A DNA stretch of 16,265 bases from Bacteroidaceae bacterium (GTDB lineage Bacteria > Bacteroidota > Bacteroidia > Bacteroidales > Bacteroidaceae), in NCBI GenBank assembly GCA_017558165.1, contig JAFYWE010000025.1, positions 1 to 16,265 of the forward strand. The letters run 5' to 3'. The number at the start of each line of letters is the position of its first letter. Within the stretch, counting starts at the first letter, position 1. A model generated the notes under the pieces. It was not told the origin of the DNA. It saw only the letters and a program-made list of their open reading frames with translations, and did no database searches. Of this stretch, positions 7,357-14,453 are shown in pieces. The position numbers and the translations under genes were made by a program.

Positions 7357-9159
7357 TTAGAAGTTCGCTTTGTCAACGTCCCACCACAGGCGTGTAGCCT
7401 GCTCGTCCGGGCCACCGAGGGCTGGGATACCGCTATTCTCAACCATTGCGGCTGCGATAGGGTCTGTTGGAACCCAAGGAATACGGCGGATCATCTCACC
7501 CTGCTCGATTGAACCGTCACCGTCGTCAGTGTTGAGTACTGGGAACAGCTTAGGATAGCCTGTACGGCGCAACTCTGTCCATGCCTCTGTTGAGAGCGGG
7601 AACAGTGCTATGTACTTCTGGGTGATGATCTTCTCGAGCTTTGTCTCGTTGTCGTCAGCCTCGTTCCACTTCACACCGATCTTTGTGACACTTGCCCAAT
7701 CCGGACCATCACGTAGCGGGTCTACCTGGATATAGTCTACAGGAACCTCCTGTTCCATGTAAGCGTCAACAAGTTCTGTGTACTGTGCAGCACCGATCAA
7801 TGGATCCTCGAGGTATGCGTTACGGATACCGCGCTCGTAGAAGAACTGTGCTGTACCGCCCATGTTCCAACCGCGCAATGCACCCTCGGCACGCAAGAAG
7901 TCAACCTCGGCCCACTTTACGAAATAAGTCGGGCACTGTGAACCGTAGACTACATCAGTGCTGAATGTAGAGTATGCCTGACGCTGGTTCTGTGCATATG
8001 TCTGGCCATTGCCAACAAGAGTACCTGCACGAAGACCGCAGATACGAGTACCTGCCTCCATAAGAACTTCACCAGTCTTTGTGTTGATGAAATCGTAGCT
8101 GTTAGGCATGAAGAGGTACTTTGTGTAAGGGTGGTCAAGGCTCATCAGGAGGCTCTCGAACGATGCGCTCATGCGGAGGTCACCCCAGCTGTTGGCGATG
8201 CCTGGGAGCGGGTGGTTGAAACCGCTGATCATCGGGAACAGACCCTGCTGCTCGTCAGCGTTCTCTACAACACCACCTGCAACAGCCTCCTCGGCCCAAC
8301 GCTGTGCGGTCTCTGGCTCAACCTTCACGATGTGCATGGCCATACGCAATTTGAGTGAGTTGGCAAGCTTGATGTATGAATTCATGCTGAAGTCTCCGGT
8401 GAGCATACCGCGGCTTGTCTGGCAGTATTCCATCATCATGTTCGTGATTTTCTCCTTGTACCAGTCGGGGCGTGTCTCGTAGTTCTCAAGGCAGGCAACG
8501 ATTGTGTTAAGGTTCTCTTCGATACCGTAGTAGATGGTCTTCAAGTCATTGTACTCCTGGGGGCTCTCAGAGTTTATCTTGTCCTCGAGGTATGTGTATG
8601 GACCTGCAAGGTCGGCTCTCTCCTGTGCTGCAACGCAGTAGTAGAGGAGGTTGATTGCCTTCATCTCAGGGATAGAGTCAACGAGAGGATGGTTCAAGAG
8701 TGGCATGATGGCGTTCTTGGCCATTGTATATGCGCCAAGTGCGTTGTCGTTGAACTCAGCCGATACATTGTATGTAGAGGTGTGTGTACCGTACATGAAG
8801 TCCTTGTGAGGAATTGTAAAGTACTGTGCATAGAGGTCGGGACCCAATGAGTACTGGCGCTGGTAAGCGTGCTCTGCAGGCAGACCACCCTCCTTACCTC
8901 CGCGGATGTTGTACTGGCCGGCAAGAGTCTGCTGGAAGTATGTGCGCAGAACCTCGCTGGCTGAATCTACAGCCTCGGCCGAAGGTGTGTTAAGGAATGC
9001 GATAGAGTCAACGTTTCCGACATAGCGCTCTGTATCGGTCTCTACAGTGCTTTCGCCCATCTCCGATCCTGGATCGTCATAGTCAAGGCATGACTGTATT
9101 GCTAATGAGGCAAACATGAGTGAGCCTGCAAACATCAAATATTTTTTCATAATTCTCAT
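7357..9159 (-). CDS. SusD/RagB-family surface glycan-binding lipoprotein
   Basis: Outer-membrane lipoprotein that binds glycan at the cell surface and acts as the lid of the SusC channel. It has 600 residues from ATG 9159; ATG 9150 (MKKYLMFAG...) is an equally good start, removing three residues. The lipoprotein signal ends in IQSC, with Cys24 as the lipidation site, followed by DYDDPGSE, an acidic stretch typical of surface-exposed Bacteroidales lipoproteins. The body resembles the SusD-like_2 group, with helical repeat segments such as LLYYCVAAQERADLAGPYTY and a C-terminal stretch of aromatic and Trp residues (WTELRRTGYP; final WWDVDKANF). Length is usual for the family. It lies 35 bp after the SusC gene and is surely co-transcribed with it. 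The neighbouring GH85 genes suggest N-glycans as ligand, which is inference. Confidence 0.93.
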   Translation of the reverse strand: MRIMKKYLMFAGSLMFASLAIQSCLDYDDPGSEMGESTVETDTERYVGNVDSIAFLNTPSAEAVDSASEVLRTYFQQTLAGQYNIRGGKEGGLPAEHAYQRQYSLGPDLYAQYFTIPHKDFMYGTHTSTYNVSAEFNDNALGAYTMAKNAIMPLLNHPLVDSIPEMKAINLLYYCVAAQERADLAGPYTYLEDKINSESPQEYNDLKTIYYGIEENLNTIVACLENYETRPDWYKEKITNMMMEYCQTSRGMLTGDFSMNSYIKLANSLKLRMAMHIVKVEPETAQRWAEEAVAGGVVENADEQQGLFPMISGFNHPLPGIANSWGDLRMSASFESLLMSLDHPYTKYLFMPNSYDFINTKTGEVLMEAGTRICGLRAGTLVGNGQTYAQNQRQAYSTFSTDVVYGSQCPTYFVKWAEVDFLRAEGALRGWNMGGTAQFFYERGIRNAYLEDPLIGAAQYTELVDAYMEQEVPVDYIQVDPLRDGPDWASVTKIGVKWNEADDNETKLEKIITQKYIALFPLSTEAWTELRRTGYPKLFPVLNTDDGDGSIEQGEMIRRIPWVPTDPIAAAMVENSGIPALGGPDEQATRLWWDVDKANF

Positions 9160-9194
9160 TTTTCTGTTAGTTAATATTTACTCCAGGCAAGCGA

Positions 9195-12100
9195 TTAGAG
9201 GTTCAACTTGATGTTGAGACCGAATGTACGTGCCGAAGGATAGTTGAATACGTCGATACCGCCAAGGCCGTTGGCTGTTGACAATGATACGTCTGGGTCA
9301 ACCGGTGCATCCTTGTAAAGGAAGAAGAGGTTGCGGCAAACGAATGAAACGTTCAGGTTCTTGTACTCACCGAAGAGGTTGCGGAATGTGTAACCCAATG
9401 AGAGCTCGCGCAGACGGAAGTTAGTAGCGTCGTAGATGTAGCTTGTAGCGTCGCTGCTACCAACAAATGTGTAGTAGTCCTCTACGGCAACAAGGTTGCG
9501 GCCCTCGTTCAGGTACATGCCGTGACGTCCGTCAGCAGTGTAGATACCGTTCTTCTCTGCATTCAGGCGGGCAGCACCAGAGCGCTCTGATGCACCGAAG
9601 TTGTCAAGATAACCCTCTGTGAGAGAAATTACCTTACCACCGATGCGTCCGTTGATGAGGAAGAAGAGTGAGAAATCCTTGTATGTGAATGTGTTTGACC
9701 AAGAGAGCTGGTACTTGCTGTTCACGTTACCTGCGAACTTCTGGAACTTCTTGTTTGACTCGTATACACGGAGCTTACCGTTACTTGCCGCTGTAGCATA
9801 ACCGCCGAGTGATGGCTTGCCGTTGACAATGTAAAGGTCACCAGCCTTGTTTACAAGCTCACCGTTACCTACTGTATTATAATAAGGTACATCAACAGTG
9901 ATAGGGTTGCCGTTCTCGTCCTCCAATGGGTTGTTGGCCTCGTCATAAGCCTGCTCTGGAACGTACTCTACGTATACGTTCTCCTTGTAGCGTGTGAAGT
10001 CTGTCACGTAGATATCACCGTAAGCACCGCCCTTGCGGTAGAGAAGCTGGATCTTACCGTTGGCAATTGTTGTTGACATGTCCTTGTTGTTGCCGTACTT
10101 GTCCTTTGCGGTAGCCTCGATTTTGTTGTTGTTGTATGAGAAGTTCACAGAGGTCTTCCAACGCCAGTCGCGGTTGATCTTCCAGTCATAGCCTACGGTA
10201 GCCTCGATACCCTGGTTGCGGATGATACCGCTGTTCACAGGCTGTGCCTTACCGTTGGTACCTGCAATCTCAAGGTATGAGTTGTGCATTGCCGAGTTGT
10301 AGTATGTGAGGTCCACGTTCAGGCAATCCTTGAGGAACTGCATCTCGAGACCTGTCTCGAATGACTTTGTCTTCTCAGGCTCTGGGATAAAGAAGTTTCT
10401 TGATGTGACGTTTGCTGTATTCAAAGCCTCATTTACAGAAACTGCGCTGTAGAGCACGTTAGGGATAGAGTTACCTACCTCAGAGTAGCTCAAACGGTAC
10501 TTTGCATAGTTGAACCATCTTGGAAGCTCGATCATGTCGCTGAGGATGGCATTACCACCGAAACCGAAGTAACCGTAGCTCTCGTCTGTACCAAGGTATG
10601 CGAACTGCTTGAATGGACGGTACCAGTCCTGACGGTATGATGCGTCAAAGAATACTACGTCCTTGAAGCCTACCTGTGCTGTTACAAGAGCAGCCTGGTC
10701 CCAGTTAGAGCTCTTGCCCTTTGATGTGACGCCTGGGCCACCGTAGCTTGGCTCGAACTTGTTGATGGCTGTTGGGATACCGAATGAGAGACCGCCACGT
10801 GTCATGTCTACAGTCGCGTTGCCGATGTATGTGCTGCTGCTGTTGCCCTTGATTGTGTGGCCTACATAACCTGCAGTCGCTGAAACTGTCCAGTCCTTGT
10901 TCAACTCCTTATTATAAGAGAGCATGTAGTCGGTGTAGATCTCGTTTGTGCGGCTGTTGCTGAGGTAGTATGTACCGTAACGATACATCTCGACAGGGCC
11001 CCATGTAGATGCGTATGTACCGCCCTCGCTCTGATACTTGCTGTGGTCAATAGATACACGTGCCTGGAAGTTAAGACCCTCCATGAGCTTCACTGTCGCG
11101 TTGAACGAAGCCGAGAAACGCTCCTCGTTCTGCTGGCCCTGGTTCATGTTAGTGAGCCAGTATGGGTTGTTCTGCATAGGAGCCTGGAATGCGTACTGCT
11201 GCTGTGGACCGTTGAGGAGGACATGGTCGCGGATCTCCTCGTAGTGGCCGTCGGCATTCTGTACAAAGTAGTTCTGTGTACCGTTACCGTCTGCGTCACC
11301 CGATGACCACCAGCTACCGTTAGCCTGATAGTTGCTCTTGTAGTAGTCCATATCCACGTCACGTGGAGTGGTGTAGAGGTGATAGATTGGGTTACCTACA
11401 GTACCACCACCGATACGGTTCTTTGTCTTTGCCTGGTTGTAGTTAACGTTTACACCCAAGGTAACGCGGTCCCACAACTTGTAGTTCTGGCGGAACGCGA
11501 ATGTGTTACGGTTGTAGCGGTTGCTCTCTACCATACCTATTGAGTGTGTGTTTGAGTAAGATGCATAGGTCTGGATCTTCTCTGTACCGCCTGATACTGA
11601 AACCGAGTTTGTAGTGTTTACACCGAGGTCGTAGAACTCTGCAATATCGTCCTTTGCATAGTTGCGCAGATAAGCGTTGAACATCTGAGGATTGCCCTCC
11701 GCGTCAGTCTGCTGGAAATACTGCTTTACACCTATAAACTCGTGTACGTGCTTGCCGTTACCGTTGAGGCGGTCTCCCCAGCTGTCATAGAGAAGAGTAC
11801 CATTACCTGCGGCACGGTAGCCACCGTACTGGTTCTGCAACTCTGGTGTAAGGAGTGGAGTCTCGAATGTTGTGCTTGAGTTGAATGAAACCTCCATCTT
11901 ACCCTCCTTACCCTTCTTTGTGGTAATCATAACGACACCGTTGGCAGCGCGTGAACCGTAGAGGGCAGCGGCGTTGGCACCCTTAAGGATGTTCATTGAC
12001 TCGATATCGTCAGGGTTGATCATTGAAAGCGGGTCACTACCCTCTGATGCACCTGAGTATGTGAGGTTAGCGGCGTCGCTTACCTGACCACGGATGCTGT

Positions 12101-12719
12101 TTGTCATAGGCACACCGTCCACAACGATAAGTGGAGCGTTCTCACCCATGATTGACTTGCTACCACGGAGAGTGATCTTTGATGCACCACCGGCACCACC
12201 GGCACTTGGAGTGATGGTGATACCTGAAACCTTACCCTCGAGTGAGTTGATGAGGTTGGCATCTGGAGCCTTGAAAAGGTCGTCAGCCTTAACCATCTGT
12301 GTCGCGTAGGTAAGAGACTTCTCCTTACGCATGATACCCATTGCGGTAACCACCAGTTCCTCAAGCTGGTTGTTCTCCTCGACCATAACGAAGTTCAATG
12401 CACCGCCGTTCCATACCTGGTCCTCACAGGTGAAGCCCATGAGTGTGGCGCGGATTGTTGAACCCTTCTTGACATTGTTGAGTACGTATGAACCGTCGAA
12501 GTCAACGAATGCCGAGTTCTGTGAACCGACAACGTAGACAACGGCACCGATCATCTCCTCGCCCTTGTCAGACATTACTGTACCCTTCACTGTACCGTAC
12601 TGCTGGTCCTGCTGTACGATGGCTGTGCTTGCCCATGACTCAACGGGCAAGAAGGAAAGTGGAATTCCCATGATGGCTGCTGTAATCAGCGACCTTCCAA
12701 CCGATTTGAATAGTTTCAT
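9195..12719 (-). CDS. SusC/RagA-family TonB-dependent outer-membrane transporter
   Basis: TonB-dependent channel that imports oligosaccharides across the outer membrane together with the adjacent SusD-like lipoprotein. Numbered from ATG 12719 (1174 residues): signal peptide 1-30 (ends ESWA), carboxypeptidase-regulatory-like domain about 42-115 (GTVKGTVMSDKGEEMIGAVV), TonB-box-like LEELVVTAMG (119-128), plug domain about 135-270 including LRGSKSI, PLIVVDGVP and GANAAALYGSRAANGVVMITT, then the beta-barrel to the aromatic/hydrophobic end GLNIKLNL. The frame extends to an upstream TTG at 12761, but that would put 14 residues with no signal character before the signal peptide, so 12719 is preferred. 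It is the first gene of the operon. No N-terminal signalling extension (STN domain) is seen, so it is not of the ECF-sigma transducing type. Confidence 0.95.
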   Translation of the reverse strand: MKLFKSVGRSLITAAIMGIPLSFLPVESWASTAIVQQDQQYGTVKGTVMSDKGEEMIGAVVYVVGSQNSAFVDFDGSYVLNNVKKGSTIRATLMGFTCEDQVWNGGALNFVMVEENNQLEELVVTAMGIMRKEKSLTYATQMVKADDLFKAPDANLINSLEGKVSGITITPSAGGAGGASKITLRGSKSIMGENAPLIVVDGVPMTNSIRGQVSDAANLTYSGASEGSDPLSMINPDDIESMNILKGANAAALYGSRAANGVVMITTKKGKEGKMEVSFNSSTTFETPLLTPELQNQYGGYRAAGNGTLLYDSWGDRLNGNGKHVHEFIGVKQYFQQTDAEGNPQMFNAYLRNYAKDDIAEFYDLGVNTTNSVSVSGGTEKIQTYASYSNTHSIGMVESNRYNRNTFAFRQNYKLWDRVTLGVNVNYNQAKTKNRIGGGTVGNPIYHLYTTPRDVDMDYYKSNYQANGSWWSSGDADGNGTQNYFVQNADGHYEEIRDHVLLNGPQQQYAFQAPMQNNPYWLTNMNQGQQNEERFSASFNATVKLMEGLNFQARVSIDHSKYQSEGGTYASTWGPVEMYRYGTYYLSNSRTNEIYTDYMLSYNKELNKDWTVSATAGYVGHTIKGNSSSTYIGNATVDMTRGGLSFGIPTAINKFEPSYGGPGVTSKGKSSNWDQAALVTAQVGFKDVVFFDASYRQDWYRPFKQFAYLGTDESYGYFGFGGNAILSDMIELPRWFNYAKYRLSYSEVGNSIPNVLYSAVSVNEALNTANVTSRNFFIPEPEKTKSFETGLEMQFLKDCLNVDLTYYNSAMHNSYLEIAGTNGKAQPVNSGIIRNQGIEATVGYDWKINRDWRWKTSVNFSYNNNKIEATAKDKYGNNKDMSTTIANGKIQLLYRKGGAYGDIYVTDFTRYKENVYVEYVPEQAYDEANNPLEDENGNPITVDVPYYNTVGNGELVNKAGDLYIVNGKPSLGGYATAASNGKLRVYESNKKFQKFAGNVNSKYQLSWSNTFTYKDFSLFFLINGRIGGKVISLTEGYLDNFGASERSGAARLNAEKNGIYTADGRHGMYLNEGRNLVAVEDYYTFVGSSDATSYIYDATNFRLRELSLGYTFRNLFGEYKNLNVSFVCRNLFFLYKDAPVDPDVSLSTANGLGGIDVFNYPSARTFGLNIKLNL

Positions 12720-12743
12720 ATTGTTTTTTTTAATTCGGGAAAA

Positions 12744-12758
12744 CTTGCTTTGTGCAAG
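12744..12758 (-). promoter_or_regulatory. Leader hairpin upstream of SusC start
   Basis: CTTGC (12744-12748) and GCAAG (12754-12758) form a 5-bp stem with a 5-base loop in the 5' leader, 24 bases upstream of the SusC ATG. In the minus-strand RNA it is followed by UUUU. It may affect translation or leader stability, but the stem is short and could be chance. Confidence 0.3.
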
Positions 12759-12852
12759 CAAATCTGTCCCAATGGTTAAAGTATGATAATTAATTCCGTT
12801 TTATTCGAAAAATATGATTTTTTACAGATTGTCCTGTCGGTTTTATCATCTT

Positions 12853-12883
12853 CAAAAGTAGTTAAATATTTCACTTCAGGAAA
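12853..12883 (-). promoter_or_regulatory. Probable promoter of the SusC-SusD-GH85 operon
   Basis: On the minus strand TACTTTTG (12860-12853) matches the Bacteroidetes -7 consensus TAnnTTTG exactly. TTTC (12883-12880) lies 19 bases upstream and matches three of four bases of the -33 TTTG box. The predicted transcript would have a leader of about 125 bases before the ATG at 12719. Confidence 0.6.
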
Positions 12884-12894
12884 CATTTTTCCTG
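12877..12894. promoter_or_regulatory. Inverted repeat overlapping the -33 box (operator candidate)
   Basis: CAGGAAA (12877-12883) and TTTCCTG (12888-12894) form a perfect 7-bp inverted repeat with a CATT spacer. The repeat covers the proposed -33 element of the operon promoter, where a dimeric regulator could bind. The binding protein is unknown and no regulator gene is in the window. Confidence 0.4.
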
Positions 12895-13003
12895 CTTTTT
12901 AATATATTAAAATCAAAAAATCCAAAGAATGGTAATTCTGTTAATGGGTATAGAATTGGGTGATGATATGGATGATGACCCAAAATTAAGTTTCAAGTGA
13001 GGG

Positions 13004-13076
13004 TGTCATTCTGAACGAACGTGAAGAATCTCTGAACCGAGCGAAATTGAGATCCTTCACTCCGCTCAGGATGACA
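13004..13076. repeat. Palindromic interspersed repeat
   Basis: The left arm, 13004-13032 (TGTCATTCTGAACG...GAAGAATCTC), is the imperfect reverse complement of the right arm, 13049-13076 (GAGATCCTTCACTCCG...GGATGACA), with a 16-base centre; most arm positions pair. A related right arm occurs at 3306-3336. This is typical of small palindromic repeats scattered through Bacteroidales intergenic DNA. It lies between the korAB terminator and the SusC promoter. Confidence 0.75.
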
Positions 13077-13093
13077 GACTTGTGTATAGAGTT

Positions 13094-13352
13094 AGAAGTT
13101 GTTTAAATTTATGTCCTTGAAATTTTTATAGAACTTTTTTAGATTGTTTTTTTATTTTTCAAAGGCGTATAGCGGGCTATGTAACTGCGAAAAAGAGAAA
13201 AACAGGCAACAAAGCCACGAGTAAGCGAGAGCAAAGAAAGTTTACTTGCTTTGCCGAGCGGGAGTGGGTTCGTGCAACAAAGGGCATAAAAAGACAAGCA
13301 CTTCTTTAGGACTATGTAAATAATATTTTTGAAAGAAATTTAAACAGCTTCT
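13094..13352. mobile_element. MITE-like element with 17-bp terminal inverted repeats
   Basis: The left end AGAAGTTGTTTAAATTT (13094-13110) and right end AAATTTAAACAGCTTCT (13336-13352) are reverse complements at 16 of 17 positions, bounding 259 bp. If the ends are taken one base further in, each side is flanked by TTA (13092-13094 and 13352-13354), which could be a 3-bp target duplication. The interior is non-coding, AT-rich on the left, with a more GC-rich centre containing small hairpins (ATAGC-GG-GCTAT near 13170). No transposase is present, so any movement would need one supplied in trans. A structured non-coding RNA is the alternative reading. Confidence 0.6.
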
Positions 13353-13383
13353 TAATCTTGGCTCAACCGTTATATTGTTGCAT

Positions 13384-13420
13384 AAAAAAAACAATCCGCA
13401 CGGGGTGACCATGCGGATTG
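13384..13420 (-). terminator. Intrinsic terminator of the korAB operon
   Basis: CAATCCGCA (13392-13400) and TGCGGATTG (13412-13420) form a perfect 9-bp stem with an 11-base loop, followed in the minus-strand RNA by eight U residues (13391-13384). It begins 25 bases after the KorB stop codon and isolates korAB from the SusC operon. Confidence 0.95.
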
Positions 13421-13445
13421 AATCATTATCGGGGTATGTAGTCTC

Positions 13446-14450
13446 TTACTTTATCTCCCAGATCTCGTTTGTCTCCAGTAGTTCGCTGAAGGTGTGGTAA
13501 CCCTTGGCACCCTTGACCTCCTCGACCTGTGCGTGTACGGCGTCGTTGTATGTGACAGCCTCCACGTCGCGTATGACACCGAGTGCGATGGGGAAATCAG
13601 GTCCCTCCATCAGCGCGAGCTTCAGGTGCAGGGTGGTGTCCTTGCAGTGCGCGTCGTGTACAAGGATGTCGTTCTCGGTGATACCGTTTTCGCCTATCTT
13701 CACGACCTTTAGGCCGAATCCCTCCTGCATGAGGCCGAACTCTCGGTTCTCGCCAAAGAGCATGGGCTTGCCGTGTTCAAGGTAGATGGCGTTCTTTGCG
13801 CGTCCCTCCTTGGTGTAGACGCTCTCATGCGTGCCGTTGTTGAAGATGACGCAGTTCTGCAGAACCTCGGTCACCGATGCACCCTTGTGCTGTGCGGCAG
13901 CCTTCAGGCACTCCACGGCAGCGGCCATGTCGGTAGCCACGCAGCGTGCGAAGAAGTTGCCTCTTGCGCCGAAGCACAGCTCGGCGGGGCGGAACGGGTC
14001 CTCGACAGTACCGTATGGCGATGACTTGCTCACGAAACCGCGTACCGATGTGGGCGAGTACTGGCCTTTTGTAAGTCCGTATATGCTGTTGTTGAGCAGG
14101 ATCATGTTCAGGTCAATGTTGCGGCGTACGGCGTGGATGAAGTGGTTACCGCCAATTGCAAGGCCGTCACCGTCGCCCGATATCTGCCACACGGTCAGGT
14201 CAGGGTTGGCGACCTTCGCACCGGTAGCGATGGCCGCCGAGCGTCCGTGAATGGTGTGGAAACCGTATGTGTTCATGTAGTACGGCAGTCGTGACGAGCA
14301 ACCGATACCCGAAATCACAGCGATATTGTGCGGGGCAACACCCAGCTCGCCCATAGCCTTGTGCAATGCGCCAAGGAACGAGTGGTCACCGCATCCCGGA
14401 CACCAGCGTGGCTGTCCGAACTTGTAGTCTTGTGCTTTATATTCGCTCAT
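13446..14450 (-). CDS. korB: 2-oxoacid:ferredoxin oxidoreductase beta subunit (KorB)
   Basis: Cytoplasmic thiamine-diphosphate subunit of a 2-oxoacid:ferredoxin oxidoreductase; with KorA it converts a 2-oxoacid, probably 2-oxoglutarate, plus CoA to the acyl-CoA, CO2 and reduced ferredoxin, or runs in reverse. It has 334 residues, the usual length. RWCPGCGDH (15-23) and Cys51 and Cys200 give four cysteines (17, 20, 51, 200) at the spacing of the 4Fe-4S ligands of archaeal two-subunit homologues. The ThDP/Mg motif is GDGDGLAIGGNH (92-103) with NNSIYGLTKGQ (120-130). The start at 14450 is supported by GGAGG 8 bases upstream, inside the 3' end of korA; only 3 bp separate the genes, suggesting translational coupling. 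The 2-oxoglutarate assignment is from resemblance; other 2-oxoacids are possible. Confidence 0.93.
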   Translation of the reverse strand: MSEYKAQDYKFGQPRWCPGCGDHSFLGALHKAMGELGVAPHNIAVISGIGCSSRLPYYMNTYGFHTIHGRSAAIATGAKVANPDLTVWQISGDGDGLAIGGNHFIHAVRRNIDLNMILLNNSIYGLTKGQYSPTSVRGFVSKSSPYGTVEDPFRPAELCFGARGNFFARCVATDMAAAVECLKAAAQHKGASVTEVLQNCVIFNNGTHESVYTKEGRAKNAIYLEHGKPMLFGENREFGLMQEGFGLKVVKIGENGITENDILVHDAHCKDTTLHLKLALMEGPDFPIALGVIRDVEAVTYNDAVHAQVEEVKGAKGYHTFSELLETNEIWEIK

Positions 14451-14453
14451 CTC

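Larger units (their letters stand above)
12720..13383. other. Non-coding region between korAB terminator and the SusC gene
   Basis: About 660 bp with no convincing gene on either strand. From right to left it holds a MITE-like element (13094-13352), a palindromic repeat (13004-13076), an AT-rich stretch (12900-13000) with only weak inverted repeats such as AATTCT (12934-12939) with AGAATT (12952-12957), then the promoter candidate and leader of the SusC gene. No regulator gene is present. Confidence 0.75.

Noticed and set aside
12720..12761. Longer SusC form starting at TTG 12761
   Set aside because: It would place 14 charged residues before a normal signal peptide and overlap the leader hairpin; ATG 12719 fits much better.
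13004..13352. CRISPR array
   Set aside because: The repeats here are single palindromes and one element with inverted ends; there is no series of equal direct repeats with regular spacers and no cas gene.
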